Positions 8,864-17,111 of a stretch of DNA of 35,994 nucleotides are shown here, piece after piece. Under the pieces are notes generated by a model. The model had not been told where the DNA came from, did no database searches, and saw only the letters and a list, made by a program, of their open reading frames with translations. The translations under genes were made by a program, and so were the position numbers. Within the stretch, counting starts at the first letter, position 1, and every line of letters starts with the position of its first letter. Source of the DNA: JAWWAH01 sp033721415 (lineage in GTDB: Bacteria > Patescibacteriota > Minisyncoccia > Spechtbacterales > 2-12-FULL-38-22); contig JAWWAH010000003.1 in the NCBI GenBank assembly GCA_033721415.1, positions 1 through 35,994 on the forward strand, given 5' to 3'.

Positions 8864-10048
8864 ATGAAAACAGAATTCACAGAAAAAGACCTTCTTACTC
8901 GTGGAGTTGAAGAGGTTATAGAAGAGAAAAATTTAAAAAAGAAACTAAAAAAAGGCAAAAAGTTGCGTATTAAATTTGGTATAGATCCGACGGCACCCGA
9001 TATTCATCTTGGTCATACTGTTCCGATGTGGAAACTAAGACAATTTCAAGATATGGGGCACACAGCAGTTCTTATAATTGGGGATTATACAGCATCAATA
9101 GGGGATCCTTCAGGAAAAGACAAAACAAGACCCCCACTTACTGAAAAAGAAATCAAAAAAAACTACAAAACTTACGAAAAGCAAGCTTTAAAAATATTAA
9201 GAAAAGATAGATTAGAGGTTCATAAGCAAACAGAGTGGTTTAAAAAGTTTAATTTAAAAGAATTAATTAAATTAACTTCTCAGATATCTGTTGGTCAACT
9301 TTTAAGTCATGAAACATTTAGGGCTCGTTTACGTAAAAATGAACCATTATCTACACACGAACTTTTATATCCATTTCTTCAAGGGTATGATTCCGTTGCA
9401 ATAAAAGCAGATGTAGAATTAGGTGCTGTAGAACAAAAATTTAATCTTTTAGCCGGGAGGATTATACAGAAACAAAACAATATGAATCCTCAAGATGTAA
9501 TCACAACACCATATTTACTAGGTACAGATGGAAAAGAAAAAATGAGTAAGAGTTTGGGAAACTATATAGCCCTTCAAGATAAACCAGAAGATATGTTTGG
9601 AAAAGTTATGTCTATAACTGACGATGAGATAATAAAGTACTTTGAACTTGCTACACCACTACCCACAAAAGAAATAAAAAAACTAAAAAAAGAAAAAATA
9701 ACTGGAAAAACGGCTCGTAATCTTAAAATAAAACTAGCGGAACTAATTACAACTATTTATTGGGGAGAGGAAGAAGCAAAAAAAGCACGCAAAAGATTCG
9801 AAACCCAATTTCAAAAACAAGAAATTCCCAAAGATGTAAAAGAATTCAAAACAAATAAGAAAAAAGTTACAGATGTTTTAGATAAAACTGATCTAACTTC
9901 TTCTAAAAGTGAAGCTAGAAGATTAATTAAACAGGGTGCTGTTTATATTAATGACAAAAGAGTAGAGGATATACACGCAGAAATACCTAAAAAACCATTT
10001 ATTTTAAGAGTTGGTAGAAGAAAAATAATAAAGGTTTCTAAAAAGTAA
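8864..10048 (+). CDS. tyrS: Tyrosyl-tRNA synthetase
   Basis: This 394-residue class I synthetase charges tRNA-Tyr. The HIGH motif appears as HLGH (48-51) after the FGIDPTAPD strand, and the KMSKS loop as KMSKS (226-230). A C-terminal S4 RNA-binding domain spans about 330-392 (SKSEARRLIKQGAVYIND). The KMSKS form and overall layout fit the TyrRZ-type subfamily rather than the KFGKS type. A TATAAT sequence at 8834-8839 is a plausible -10 element, but the -35 is weak. Confidence 0.95.
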   Translation: MKTEFTEKDLLTRGVEEVIEEKNLKKKLKKGKKLRIKFGIDPTAPDIHLGHTVPMWKLRQFQDMGHTAVLIIGDYTASIGDPSGKDKTRPPLTEKEIKKNYKTYEKQALKILRKDRLEVHKQTEWFKKFNLKELIKLTSQISVGQLLSHETFRARLRKNEPLSTHELLYPFLQGYDSVAIKADVELGAVEQKFNLLAGRIIQKQNNMNPQDVITTPYLLGTDGKEKMSKSLGNYIALQDKPEDMFGKVMSITDDEIIKYFELATPLPTKEIKKLKKEKITGKTARNLKIKLAELITTIYWGEEEAKKARKRFETQFQKQEIPKDVKEFKTNKKKVTDVLDKTDLTSSKSEARRLIKQGAVYINDKRVEDIHAEIPKKPFILRVGRRKIIKVSKK

Positions 10049-10049
10049 G

Positions 10050-10080
10050 AAAAAAGCGGAGACTATTTCTCCGCTTTTTT
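10050..10080. terminator. Bidirectional terminator between tyrS and the ATP-grasp gene
   Basis: A perfect 13-bp stem, AAAAAAGCGGAGA (10050-10062) with TCTCCGCTTTTTT (10068-10080), has a 5-base loop. U-tracts occur on either strand. The stop codon of the convergent ATP-grasp gene (10063-10065) sits in the loop. Confidence 0.88.
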
Positions 10081-11514
10081 CTTTTTAGTGTTTTTCTTTT
10101 TTTTACCCCCTTTTTTCTTTTTAGATTTAGGACGTGTTAATCCCGCACCCTTAACTCTTTTTGAGGGGATTATTTTATATTCGAATACTAAACCATCATC
10201 TTCTTCAAAAAAACCTTCTAGTTTTTCTGTTTTAGTAAAACCAGCACGCTTGTAGGTGTTTTGTCTTTTTTTATTACTTGCGGGTAATACAGCATTTATT
10301 TTTTCATCACCCTCTTTTATAGATATTGATATTAAAGCTCTTAACATTCTTCTTCCCATTCTTTGTCCTCTATATTTAGGAGTTATTCCCCAGCGAGTAA
10401 CCCGACGAGTATTCTCTTTTTTATAATGGGTTAAATATGCGATAGGCTTCTTTTCTTTTCTTATAACTATTAAATCACGCTCTTTCAAGGTTTTTTTAAA
10501 CCCTTTTTCAGTTAAAGGTTTTTCTAGGTTTTCTTTTTCTATTTTATAAAGATCTTTAAAAATTGCTTTTTTCTCTTTTTTATTAAATTCAACCTCTAGA
10601 CTCCATAAATATTTCTTTTCTATATGGGAAACTAATTGTTCTGCAACATTTATTTTTGTTGCAGATTCAAAACCCTCAAATCCAGGAAATATATTTACCT
10701 CTAAAATATAAAATTTTCCTTTATATTTAATTAGATCAACCCCACAAAACTCAGCTCCAAAAACCTTAGCAGCTTTTTTTGCTATATCCTTCATTTCTTT
10801 TGAAGGCTCTATTTTATCTGCTGTACCACCACGAGAAACATTTGTACGGAAGTCATCGTCAGCAGAAGTTCTTTTCATTCCTCCAATTACTTTATTGCCT
10901 AAAACAAGTATTCTATAATCGTGTTTTATAGGTATATAACGTTGAACTAAAAGTTTACCCAGCCCAAAACTTTTAACAAGGTCAGGTATTTCTTCTTTAT
11001 CTTTGATTAAAAACACTTGTTTTCCTGCTAAACCCTCTATACTTTTAACTATATATGGTTTTTTAAATTTATCATATACAGAGCTTGGAGTTTGTTTACC
11101 TGTGTATAATCTAGACGTTACTACAGGTAAACCCTCATTACTTAACAAATAGTATTGAAACAATTTATCGTAAACTGGTAGCTTCTGTATTGTTTTTTCG
11201 TTTAAGGCGTGTTTATGGTGTTGGTTAATATATCTAACTACTAAGTAGTAGTGTCTATACAAGCGGCTTAGACGCCCCTCAGTGTCTGTTTTAGAGCTTT
11301 TAATAGGTGATTTAGGTATCACATAGTCATAGTATTTTAAATCTGTCCCATTTATTCTTTGAATACTAACTCCCTTCTTTGTGGAAAAAGCAAAAACAAG
11401 AGCTCTCCAAGACATATAATTTACTGTATGTCCTCTTTTTTTCAACTCTTTTACAAGCTTTTTTACTGTATATGATTTAGTTTTCCTATTAAACCCTAGT
11501 AATAGTATTTTCAT
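10063..11514 (-). CDS. RimK-type ATP-grasp ligase fused to a GNAT domain
   Basis: This 483-residue fusion protein has an N-terminal ATP-grasp region of about 300 residues. It resembles RimK-family amino-acid ligases, with VYDKLFQYYLL, the nucleotide-binding KSIEGLAGKQV region (about 157-167), DYRILVLG (199-206), and metal-binding CGVDLI (D260) and LEVNIFPGF (E272, N274). A GNAT acetyltransferase domain follows (about 340-448) with acetyl-CoA loop RGQRMG (382-387). The tail (455-483) is almost all lysine. ATP-grasp enzymes of this type form amide or peptide bonds; the GNAT part suggests acylation of the same or a related product. It lies 12 bases downstream of an N-formylglutamate amidohydrolase-like gene, so the two probably work together. 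The substrate is unknown. Confidence 0.82.
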   Translation of the reverse strand: MKILLLGFNRKTKSYTVKKLVKELKKRGHTVNYMSWRALVFAFSTKKGVSIQRINGTDLKYYDYVIPKSPIKSSKTDTEGRLSRLYRHYYLVVRYINQHHKHALNEKTIQKLPVYDKLFQYYLLSNEGLPVVTSRLYTGKQTPSSVYDKFKKPYIVKSIEGLAGKQVFLIKDKEEIPDLVKSFGLGKLLVQRYIPIKHDYRILVLGNKVIGGMKRTSADDDFRTNVSRGGTADKIEPSKEMKDIAKKAAKVFGAEFCGVDLIKYKGKFYILEVNIFPGFEGFESATKINVAEQLVSHIEKKYLWSLEVEFNKKEKKAIFKDLYKIEKENLEKPLTEKGFKKTLKERDLIVIRKEKKPIAYLTHYKKENTRRVTRWGITPKYRGQRMGRRMLRALISISIKEGDEKINAVLPASNKKRQNTYKRAGFTKTEKLEGFFEEDDGLVFEYKIIPSKRVKGAGLTRPKSKKKKGGKKKKNTKKKKAEK

Positions 11515-11526
11515 TTATATATATAA

Positions 11527-12201
11527 CTATTTAATATGTTGATGTTGGTATATTTCTTTATTTTTTATATTTACAGAAGATAAATTCTTTTTATATTTTT
11601 CCACTATCAGGCTTATTACCTCTGCAACAGCATAAAAGTTTTCATCACTATCCTTTAAAGCCTTGTTTATTTCTAGTTGAACAGCAGGTATTCCTAGTTT
11701 TTTTCTAACGTGATAAGTTAAGGTTTTTGTTCCGGGTCCATTTATTTTTCTAAAAAAACCGTTACTTATAGAGTGTTTCGGGAAATATTTATGTAAACTT
11801 TTAATTAAGACCTCTTCTAGATAGTCGTCTTGTTGGTGATTTTCTGGGTAAATAAAATCATAATCTATAAGAAAAGGTCTGGTTTTTCTTGCTCCATGAA
11901 TATCGATAAATAAACATATATTCTTAGATTTAATGATTTCATTAACAGTTTTTCTATAAGTATAATAAACACCCCCTTTATTTCGCCAGTTTTTTATAGC
12001 TTTTTCTGACTTAGTTGTTATTCCCCAAGAATTTGTGTTTAAACAAACCTCTTTAACCAATTCATCTGCTCGAGCCTCTCTTCGTCGTATATAAGTCCTT
12101 TCTTTAGTTCGCTTTTTAATTGGAACTGCATGTGGAGCAGAAATCAAAATAGGGGAGTGTCCCTCTGTTATATGTATTTTTTTGTGATTGTTTATAGACA
12201 T
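11527..12201 (-). CDS. N-formylglutamate amidohydrolase-like protein
   Basis: This 224-residue protein shows the FGase-family motifs. SAPHAVP (21-27) supplies an early metal histidine, LFIDIHGAR (about 97-105) a second metal-site cluster, and AVQLEINKAL (173-182) the late catalytic glutamate region. FGases hydrolyse N-acyl bonds of glutamate or related peptides and belong to the zinc carboxypeptidase-like fold. No histidine-utilisation genes are nearby. The partner is an ATP-grasp/GNAT fusion, so hydrolysis or proofreading of an acylated or glutamylated product is more plausible than histidine catabolism. It is the first gene of the cassette. Confidence 0.75.
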   Translation of the reverse strand: MSINNHKKIHITEGHSPILISAPHAVPIKKRTKERTYIRRREARADELVKEVCLNTNSWGITTKSEKAIKNWRNKGGVYYTYRKTVNEIIKSKNICLFIDIHGARKTRPFLIDYDFIYPENHQQDDYLEEVLIKSLHKYFPKHSISNGFFRKINGPGTKTLTYHVRKKLGIPAVQLEINKALKDSDENFYAVAEVISLIVEKYKKNLSSVNIKNKEIYQHQHIK

Positions 12202-12216
12202 AAGTCTAAAATAATA

Positions 12217-12303
12217 CCGGATAGTTATAAATTCACGATTTACACATGAACTTTGCTATCCGGATATATACTAAACTATACCCTATATAATTAAGATTTA
12301 CAA
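12217..12303 (-). promoter_or_regulatory. Promoter and leader hairpin of the FGase/ATP-grasp cassette
   Basis: On the minus strand TTGTAA (12303-12298), a 17-base spacer and TATAGT (12280-12275) form a good sigma-70-type promoter. The predicted leader contains an inverted repeat CCGGATAG (12263-12256) / CTATCCGG (12224-12217) with a 31-base loop, placed 15 bases before the FGase start codon. This could modulate translation. Confidence 0.5.
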
Positions 12304-12320
12304 GGGTATTTTTTATCAAC

Positions 12321-12830
12321 CTAAGACTTATATGCTTCTAAAACATCTAAAGATGAAGCACAACAGAGGGCAACAGCTAAAGCATCTGCGGCATCATCAG
12401 GCCTAGGTATTTTTTTTAAATTCAACAGTTTTTGGGTCATAATTTGAACTTGTTTTTTATCTGCTCGTCCATATCCTGCGACAGCCTGCTTTACTTGTAG
12501 AGGAGTAAAAGAGTGACAAGGTTTTTTTGTTTGAGCGGCCACTAAAAGAGCTACACCTCTAGCTTGGCTAACCTCAACCAATGTTTTTTGATTTTTAAAA
12601 TAAAAAATATCCTCTACACCAAAAGCATCAGGACTATATTTTTCGATCAAAGTATTTAATTGTTCGTATATACTTTCTAAGCGTTTGTGTTTTTCATTTC
12701 CTGCAGAGGTCTCTATTACACCATAGTCAAGGCATTCAATCGAAGGTTTTTCATATTTTAAAACACCATAACCCATACGAGCTGTTCCAGGATCAATCCC
12801 AAATATTATACGCGATATTTTTTCCTGCAT
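12321..12830 (-). CDS. ruvC: Holliday junction resolvase RuvC
   Basis: This 169-residue RNase H-fold nuclease cuts Holliday junctions. The four acidic catalytic residues are recognisable: D13 in FGIDPGTARMGYG, E73 in GVEDIFYF, and the D145/D146-D149 cluster in RPDDAADALAVA. Three bases separate it from yebC, and ruvB follows on the same strand, giving the operon order ruvB-yebC-ruvC in transcription. ruvA is not in this window. Confidence 0.96.
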   Translation of the reverse strand: MQEKISRIIFGIDPGTARMGYGVLKYEKPSIECLDYGVIETSAGNEKHKRLESIYEQLNTLIEKYSPDAFGVEDIFYFKNQKTLVEVSQARGVALLVAAQTKKPCHSFTPLQVKQAVAGYGRADKKQVQIMTQKLLNLKKIPRPDDAADALAVALCCASSLDVLEAYKS

Positions 12831-12833
12831 AGA

Positions 12834-13391
12834 TTATTTTTTCATGTTTGAGTAAATACTTTGCACGTCGTCATGCTCATCAAGGGCTTCATATAACCTT
12901 TCTAATCCCTTCTTATCTTTACTAGATACTTCAATTTTTGTTTTTGCTTCCCACCCTATAGATCCCTTCTCTTTTTCAATTTTTTCGAACATCCATTTAG
13001 CACTACCTTCTCCAGATAACTTTGCCTCATATTGGCCCAACAGATGACGCAATTCGGCAGTTGTTCGATTTCGGTTATCAGTTATAACAGAAATTAAAAT
13101 AGCAACTCCCCCAGGACCATAAGCCTCCATTATAAGTTCTTCTAGTTTTATGTCTTCTTGAAGCTCTCCTGTTCCCTTTTTTATAGCTGTTTCTATTTTA
13201 TCTTTCGGCATATTGGCATCTTTCGCTTTGTTTATTAAGGTTCTTAATTCGTGGTTTGTGTCTGGGTCTCCTCCTCTTTGTTGAGCAGATACTGTAATTG
13301 CTTTTGTTAGTTTACCAAAAACAGCAGCCCTTTTTTTATCGGCCGCTTCTTTTTTATGTTTTATATTTGACCACTTCGAATGTCCTGCCAT
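12834..13391 (-). CDS. yebC: YebC/PmpR-family protein, shortened form
   Basis: This 185-residue YebC-type protein starts with the hallmark MAGHSKWSNIKHKKEAADKK and keeps the PGGVAILISVITDNRNRT strand-loop and the terminal ALDEHDDVQSIYSN motif. Usual members are about 240-250 residues. The missing piece is between WMFEK (about 133) and the terminal domain, so most of the second alpha/beta domain appears deleted rather than the end truncated. YebC proteins are variously described as DNA-binding regulators and as factors that help ribosomes through proline stretches. The location between ruvC and ruvB is typical. Confidence 0.9.
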   Translation of the reverse strand: MAGHSKWSNIKHKKEAADKKRAAVFGKLTKAITVSAQQRGGDPDTNHELRTLINKAKDANMPKDKIETAIKKGTGELQEDIKLEELIMEAYGPGGVAILISVITDNRNRTTAELRHLLGQYEAKLSGEGSAKWMFEKIEKEKGSIGWEAKTKIEVSSKDKKGLERLYEALDEHDDVQSIYSNMKK

Positions 13392-13396
13392 GGTTA

Positions 13397-14404
13397 TTAT
13401 ATTAATCTATTGTTGCGAGGAACTTCAAGGCCTAAGTGTTCGTAAGCCGCTGGTGTTGCCATTCTTCCACGAGGAGTTCTTTCTATGAAACCTATCTGCA
13501 TAAGGTATGGTTCATAGACCTCTTCTATAGTATCTGCTTCCTCGAAAGCACCAGCTGCTAGTGTTTGGACACCAACAGGCCCACCATTAAATTTATTGAT
13601 TATTATTTCTAATATTTTCTTATCAGTAGGCTCTAACCCCATATGATCAACTTCCAACATTTCTAAACCTTCATTTGCTGCTTTTTCTGTTATTTTTCCT
13701 TTATGTTTTACTTCTGCATAATCTCTAACCCTTTTAAGTAGGCGATTAGCAACTCTTGGGGTTTTCCTGCTACGCTTTGCTACTTCCTCTAAGGCGGCAG
13801 AATCTATTTTTGTGCCAAGTATATCAGATGAGCGCTCAAGTATTTGTTTTAGTTCGTTATTTTCATAAAAATTAAGACGAGCAGTTATACCAAAACGAGA
13901 TCTTAGGGGAGCAGAGATAAGCCCTGCTCTAGTTGTGGCGGATATTAAAGTAAAAGGAGGTAGCTCCAGTTGAATTGTCCTTGCCGAGGGCCCTTTTCCT
14001 AATATTATATCTAAAGTGCTTTGTTCCATTGCAGGGTAGAGAACTTCTTCGATATTTTTATTTAATCTATGAACCTCATCTATAAATAAAACATCATAAG
14101 GAGAAAGATTTGTTAATATTGATGCTATATCGCCAACTTTTTCTATTGCGGGTCCCGAGGTTATCTTAATATTAACACCAAGCTCTTTTGCTATAAGATG
14201 AGCTAATGTAGTTTTCCCTAGTCCAGGAGGCCCGTATAATAGCGTATGATCAAGAGCTTCATTTCTTTTTTTTGTAGCATCAATAAAGATACGAAGTTTT
14301 TCTTTCGCTTTTTCTTGACCTACGTATTCTTCCCAAACAGCGGGCCGCAAAGTAGAGTCTAATAACCTGTCTTCACTTTTTTGTTTTCCAGATGTTTTAT
14401 TCAT
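13397..14404 (-). CDS. ruvB: Holliday junction branch-migration helicase RuvB
   Basis: This 335-residue AAA+ motor of the RuvAB complex has the N-terminal LRPAVWEEYVGQEKAKEKL, Walker A GPPGLGKTT (58-66), and Walker B DVLFIDEVHR (104-113). It also has the RSRFG sensor/arginine region and the C-terminal winged helix with GGPVGVQTLA. Length and motifs are complete. It heads a ruvB-yebC-ruvC operon. Confidence 0.97.
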   Translation of the reverse strand: MNKTSGKQKSEDRLLDSTLRPAVWEEYVGQEKAKEKLRIFIDATKKRNEALDHTLLYGPPGLGKTTLAHLIAKELGVNIKITSGPAIEKVGDIASILTNLSPYDVLFIDEVHRLNKNIEEVLYPAMEQSTLDIILGKGPSARTIQLELPPFTLISATTRAGLISAPLRSRFGITARLNFYENNELKQILERSSDILGTKIDSAALEEVAKRSRKTPRVANRLLKRVRDYAEVKHKGKITEKAANEGLEMLEVDHMGLEPTDKKILEIIINKFNGGPVGVQTLAAGAFEEADTIEEVYEPYLMQIGFIERTPRGRMATPAAYEHLGLEVPRNNRLI

Positions 14405-14458
14405 CTATTATTCAGAACAAAATGTTAATTTATAAATATAAAAAGCCACAAATAACAC

Positions 14459-14487
14459 TTGACAAAATCTATATAGTTTGCTAATAT
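14459..14487 (+). promoter_or_regulatory. Near-consensus promoter of the 14.5-kb RNA
   Basis: TTGACA (14459-14464), a 17-base spacer and TAATAT (14482-14487) predict a start near 14494. There is no plus-strand gene downstream before the convergent PilB-type gene, so the product must be the structured RNA that follows. Confidence 0.75.
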
Positions 14488-14493
14488 ATGTTC

Positions 14494-14720
14494 CTACAAG
14501 AGGGAAATAGATAATTCGTACTTTTTATAACCCTATTGTAACACAAAAAACGCCTTTAGAATGTAGGTGTGCACAGCCCTCTGTTTTTAAATAGAGGGTT
14601 TGGAATATTTTTTAGCTAATGGGTTATTCGGCTTTTGCGGAATAATTCCTCAAGAATATTCTGCTTTTAGGTTCCCAAGCCAAGGTTTTGTGCATACCTA
14701 CACTCCAAGGGCGTTTTTAT
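14494..14720 (+). ncRNA. Rod-shaped structured RNA candidate (6S-like?)
   Basis: The 320-base gap between ruvB and the PilB gene contains an almost fully self-complementary element. Bases 14546-14576 pair with 14688-14718 in a roughly 30-bp stem with two mismatches and a few G-U pairs. Inside is a side hairpin CCCTCT/AGAGGG (14577-14598) in an asymmetric bubble, then an apical arm: GAATATT (14603-14609) with AATATTC (14655-14661), and TTATTC/GAATAA near the tip. The closing stem ends in GGGCGTTTTT, a built-in terminator. Size (about 173 nt for the rod) and the closing stem-bubble-apical stem layout recall 6S RNA, the RNA polymerase regulator. No sequence signature proves that. The strand is set by the upstream promoter; the minus strand also ends in a T-run. 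Confidence 0.55.
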
Positions 14721-14724
14721 ATTA

Positions 14725-16383
14725 TTATTCAGATAAAGGTCCTAAAATACGCTCAACCTCTTCTATAGAGGTAATCCCATTTAGTATTTTTAAGGCAGCA
14801 TCTTGAGTTATAGTAGTCATTCCTTGTGATATAGCAAAGTCTCTAAGTTCTCCATCTGTTGGATTCTCTGATATTTTATTTTTAATTTCTTTTGTTGCGG
14901 TTAGTATTTCAAAAACACCTACCCTACCCTTGTATCCTGTTCCTCTACATTCACTACAACCCTCAGGGTTGTTTTTATATATCTTTGTTTGGTTATCTGA
15001 TAATTCTGGTTGTATTTCTTGAGGTAAGGCTCTTACTAGGGGAGATAATTTTGAATATTCTTTATTCGATATTGTTTTTTCTACTTTACAAGCATCGCAA
15101 AGTTTTCTTACAAGTCTTTGTGCTATAGATGCTGTTAGGGCCGAAGCTGTAGTTGCAGGATCTATACCTAAATCTGTTAAACGAGGCGCTGTTCCTGCAG
15201 CATCCATGGTGTGCAAAGTTGTTAAAACTTTTCTTCCAGCAAGAGCACCCTGTAGAGCAACTTCTGCTGATTCTCTTTCTCGAAGCTCTCCTATAAGCAC
15301 TATGTCGGGGTCTTGTCGTAGAATTGCTTTTAATCCAGCAGAAAACGTATAACCCTCATCTTCGTTAACTTGTGTTTGGGTGGTTCCTTTCACATGGTAT
15401 TCTATAGGGTCTTCAATGGTTATTATTTTTACTCGAGGCGTGTTAAGGTGTAGAATTCCCGCGTACAAAGTTGTTGTTTTACCCGAGCCAGTTGGTCCAG
15501 TTACAAAAAGTATACCATCAGGCTTTGTTAATTGTTTTTTAAAGGTTGCAAGCAAATCATCTCTTATACCAAGATCAGAAAGAGATAATAAGAATTTTGG
15601 ATCCAATATTCTTAAAGCAATATCTTCCTTATACTCACTTGGAAGCAGTGATGCTCTTATTTCAACAACTCGACCCTCAAACATAACAGAAAACCTACCT
15701 TCTTGAGGCTGGTCATGTATGTTTAGTTTTAGTTTTGATAGCAGTTTAATACGAGAAAGGACTAATTTATACAACCTATCATCTAATTGAGCTGTTTCAT
15801 ACAACAACCCATCCAACTTAAGGCGCACAATAGCACCTTCTTTTCGTGGTTCTATGTGTATATCTGTAGCTTCCATTGAAAGAGCTGAACTTAATATAAG
15901 TTCAAAAACATGAGAAGCATTCTGATCTGATATTTCATTTAAGACACCCTGAAAACTATCTACAGTAGTTATTTCTCCCTTGAAGCGCTCAAGAATATTT
16001 TCAGAGACCTGAACCGATCCAGTTATATCCTTCTTTTTTGTTTTTGGGGATGTGTGAGATTCCCAAGCCTCTTTTATTCCAGTTTCTGAACCAATAAAAA
16101 CATCAACTCTGTCGTATTTATCACGTAGGTTGTTTAGAATATTCTTTGTGGTTGGGTCGTTTGGGTTAGAGATTGCTATTTGCACCACTCCTTTCTGCTC
16201 TTTTATTACAATAACTTTATTTTGCGCAACATCTTCAGACAAAACAGAAAAAGCATCCCTATCGATTGGGGTTTGAGATAGATCTACATAAGGTAGCTCA
16301 TATACGCTAGCCTTTTCCCTTGTTAGGGACTCTTCTTGCCTTCTTTTTATAGAGTCAGCTTGTGAAGACCCAGAATTGGTCAT
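14725..16383 (-). CDS. Type IV pilus / type II secretion ATPase (PilB/GspE)
   Basis: This 552-residue cytoplasmic motor ATPase powers pilus extension or secretion. Walker A is GPTGSGKTTT (296-305). The Walker B region DPDIVLIGELRERESAEVA (358-376) has Leu-Arg-Glu where GEIRD is usual. The His box is TTLHTMDA (388-395). A zinc site is formed by CDAC (429-432) and CSEC (476-479). The N-terminus (about 28-105) resembles a short MshEN-like domain. No pilin, PilC or PilT gene is adjacent, so it stands alone here. Confidence 0.92.
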   Translation of the reverse strand: MTNSGSSQADSIKRRQEESLTREKASVYELPYVDLSQTPIDRDAFSVLSEDVAQNKVIVIKEQKGVVQIAISNPNDPTTKNILNNLRDKYDRVDVFIGSETGIKEAWESHTSPKTKKKDITGSVQVSENILERFKGEITTVDSFQGVLNEISDQNASHVFELILSSALSMEATDIHIEPRKEGAIVRLKLDGLLYETAQLDDRLYKLVLSRIKLLSKLKLNIHDQPQEGRFSVMFEGRVVEIRASLLPSEYKEDIALRILDPKFLLSLSDLGIRDDLLATFKKQLTKPDGILFVTGPTGSGKTTTLYAGILHLNTPRVKIITIEDPIEYHVKGTTQTQVNEDEGYTFSAGLKAILRQDPDIVLIGELRERESAEVALQGALAGRKVLTTLHTMDAAGTAPRLTDLGIDPATTASALTASIAQRLVRKLCDACKVEKTISNKEYSKLSPLVRALPQEIQPELSDNQTKIYKNNPEGCSECRGTGYKGRVGVFEILTATKEIKNKISENPTDGELRDFAISQGMTTITQDAALKILNGITSIEEVERILGPLSE

Positions 16384-16643
16384 AAGGTTTACTGTGGTCG
16401 TTAGTTGTTATTATACTATCCTATTTTTTACTTTAAAACAATCTTGCTTTATGTGTAAAAAATGTTGTCTAATGTAAAATTGGGGTGTATGTTTGTTAAT
16501 TTTAATAAAATAAAAACTATTTTTAGTTGATTTATTAACACGCAACTCTTAGAATAATATATAATAGTAAAAGTTTGGCAACTGTATTTATATTAATAAA
16601 GTCTTTAGTATAAATCTTAAAATACAACAATAATCAAGCAAAA

Positions 16644-17111
16644 ATGAAAAAAGAATTTTTTTCAAAATCTCCAGAAGATACAAAAGAAATAGCAAAAAAA
16701 ATAATAGAAAAAATTCCTAATACTAAAAAAGCTAAAATTCTTGCACTAACAGGTGATCTGGGCGCTGGAAAAACCAACTTTACTCAAGGGGTAGGGGAGT
16801 TTCTAGGTGTTAAAAGAACAATCACAAGCCCCACCTTTGTTTTAATGAAAAAATATAAAGTAGACCAAGAGGATCAAAAATATAGTAATTTTTTTCACCT
16901 AGACTGTTATAGAATACACTCCAAAGAAGAACTTTTAGATTTAGGGTGGAGTGAAATGATTACAAAACATGAAAACTTAATACTTTTAGAATGGGGAGAA
17001 AGAGTAAAAGATATTCTACCCGAAGACACAGTATGGGTTATAATAGATACAAAAGGAAAGAACAAAAGAAAAATAACAGTTATCCTTAAAGAAGATGAAC
17101 CAAAAAAATAA
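16644..17111 (+). CDS. tsaE: tRNA t6A37 biosynthesis ATPase TsaE
   Basis: This 155-residue P-loop protein assists the TsaB-TsaD complex in making t6A at position 37 of ANN-decoding tRNAs. Visible motifs are the P-loop TGDLGAGKTNF, ITSPTFVLMKKY, HLDCYRI and ILLEWGERV, in the family order. It is the first gene of a six-gene operon and overlaps polA by 17 bases. Confidence 0.95.
   Translation: MKKEFFSKSPEDTKEIAKKIIEKIPNTKKAKILALTGDLGAGKTNFTQGVGEFLGVKRTITSPTFVLMKKYKVDQEDQKYSNFFHLDCYRIHSKEELLDLGWSEMITKHENLILLEWGERVKDILPEDTVWVIIDTKGKNKRKITVILKEDEPKK

Noticed and set aside
14600..14806. 68-codon plus-strand frame
   Set aside because: It lies within the rod-shaped RNA and over the end of the PilB-type gene, and has no ribosome-binding site.
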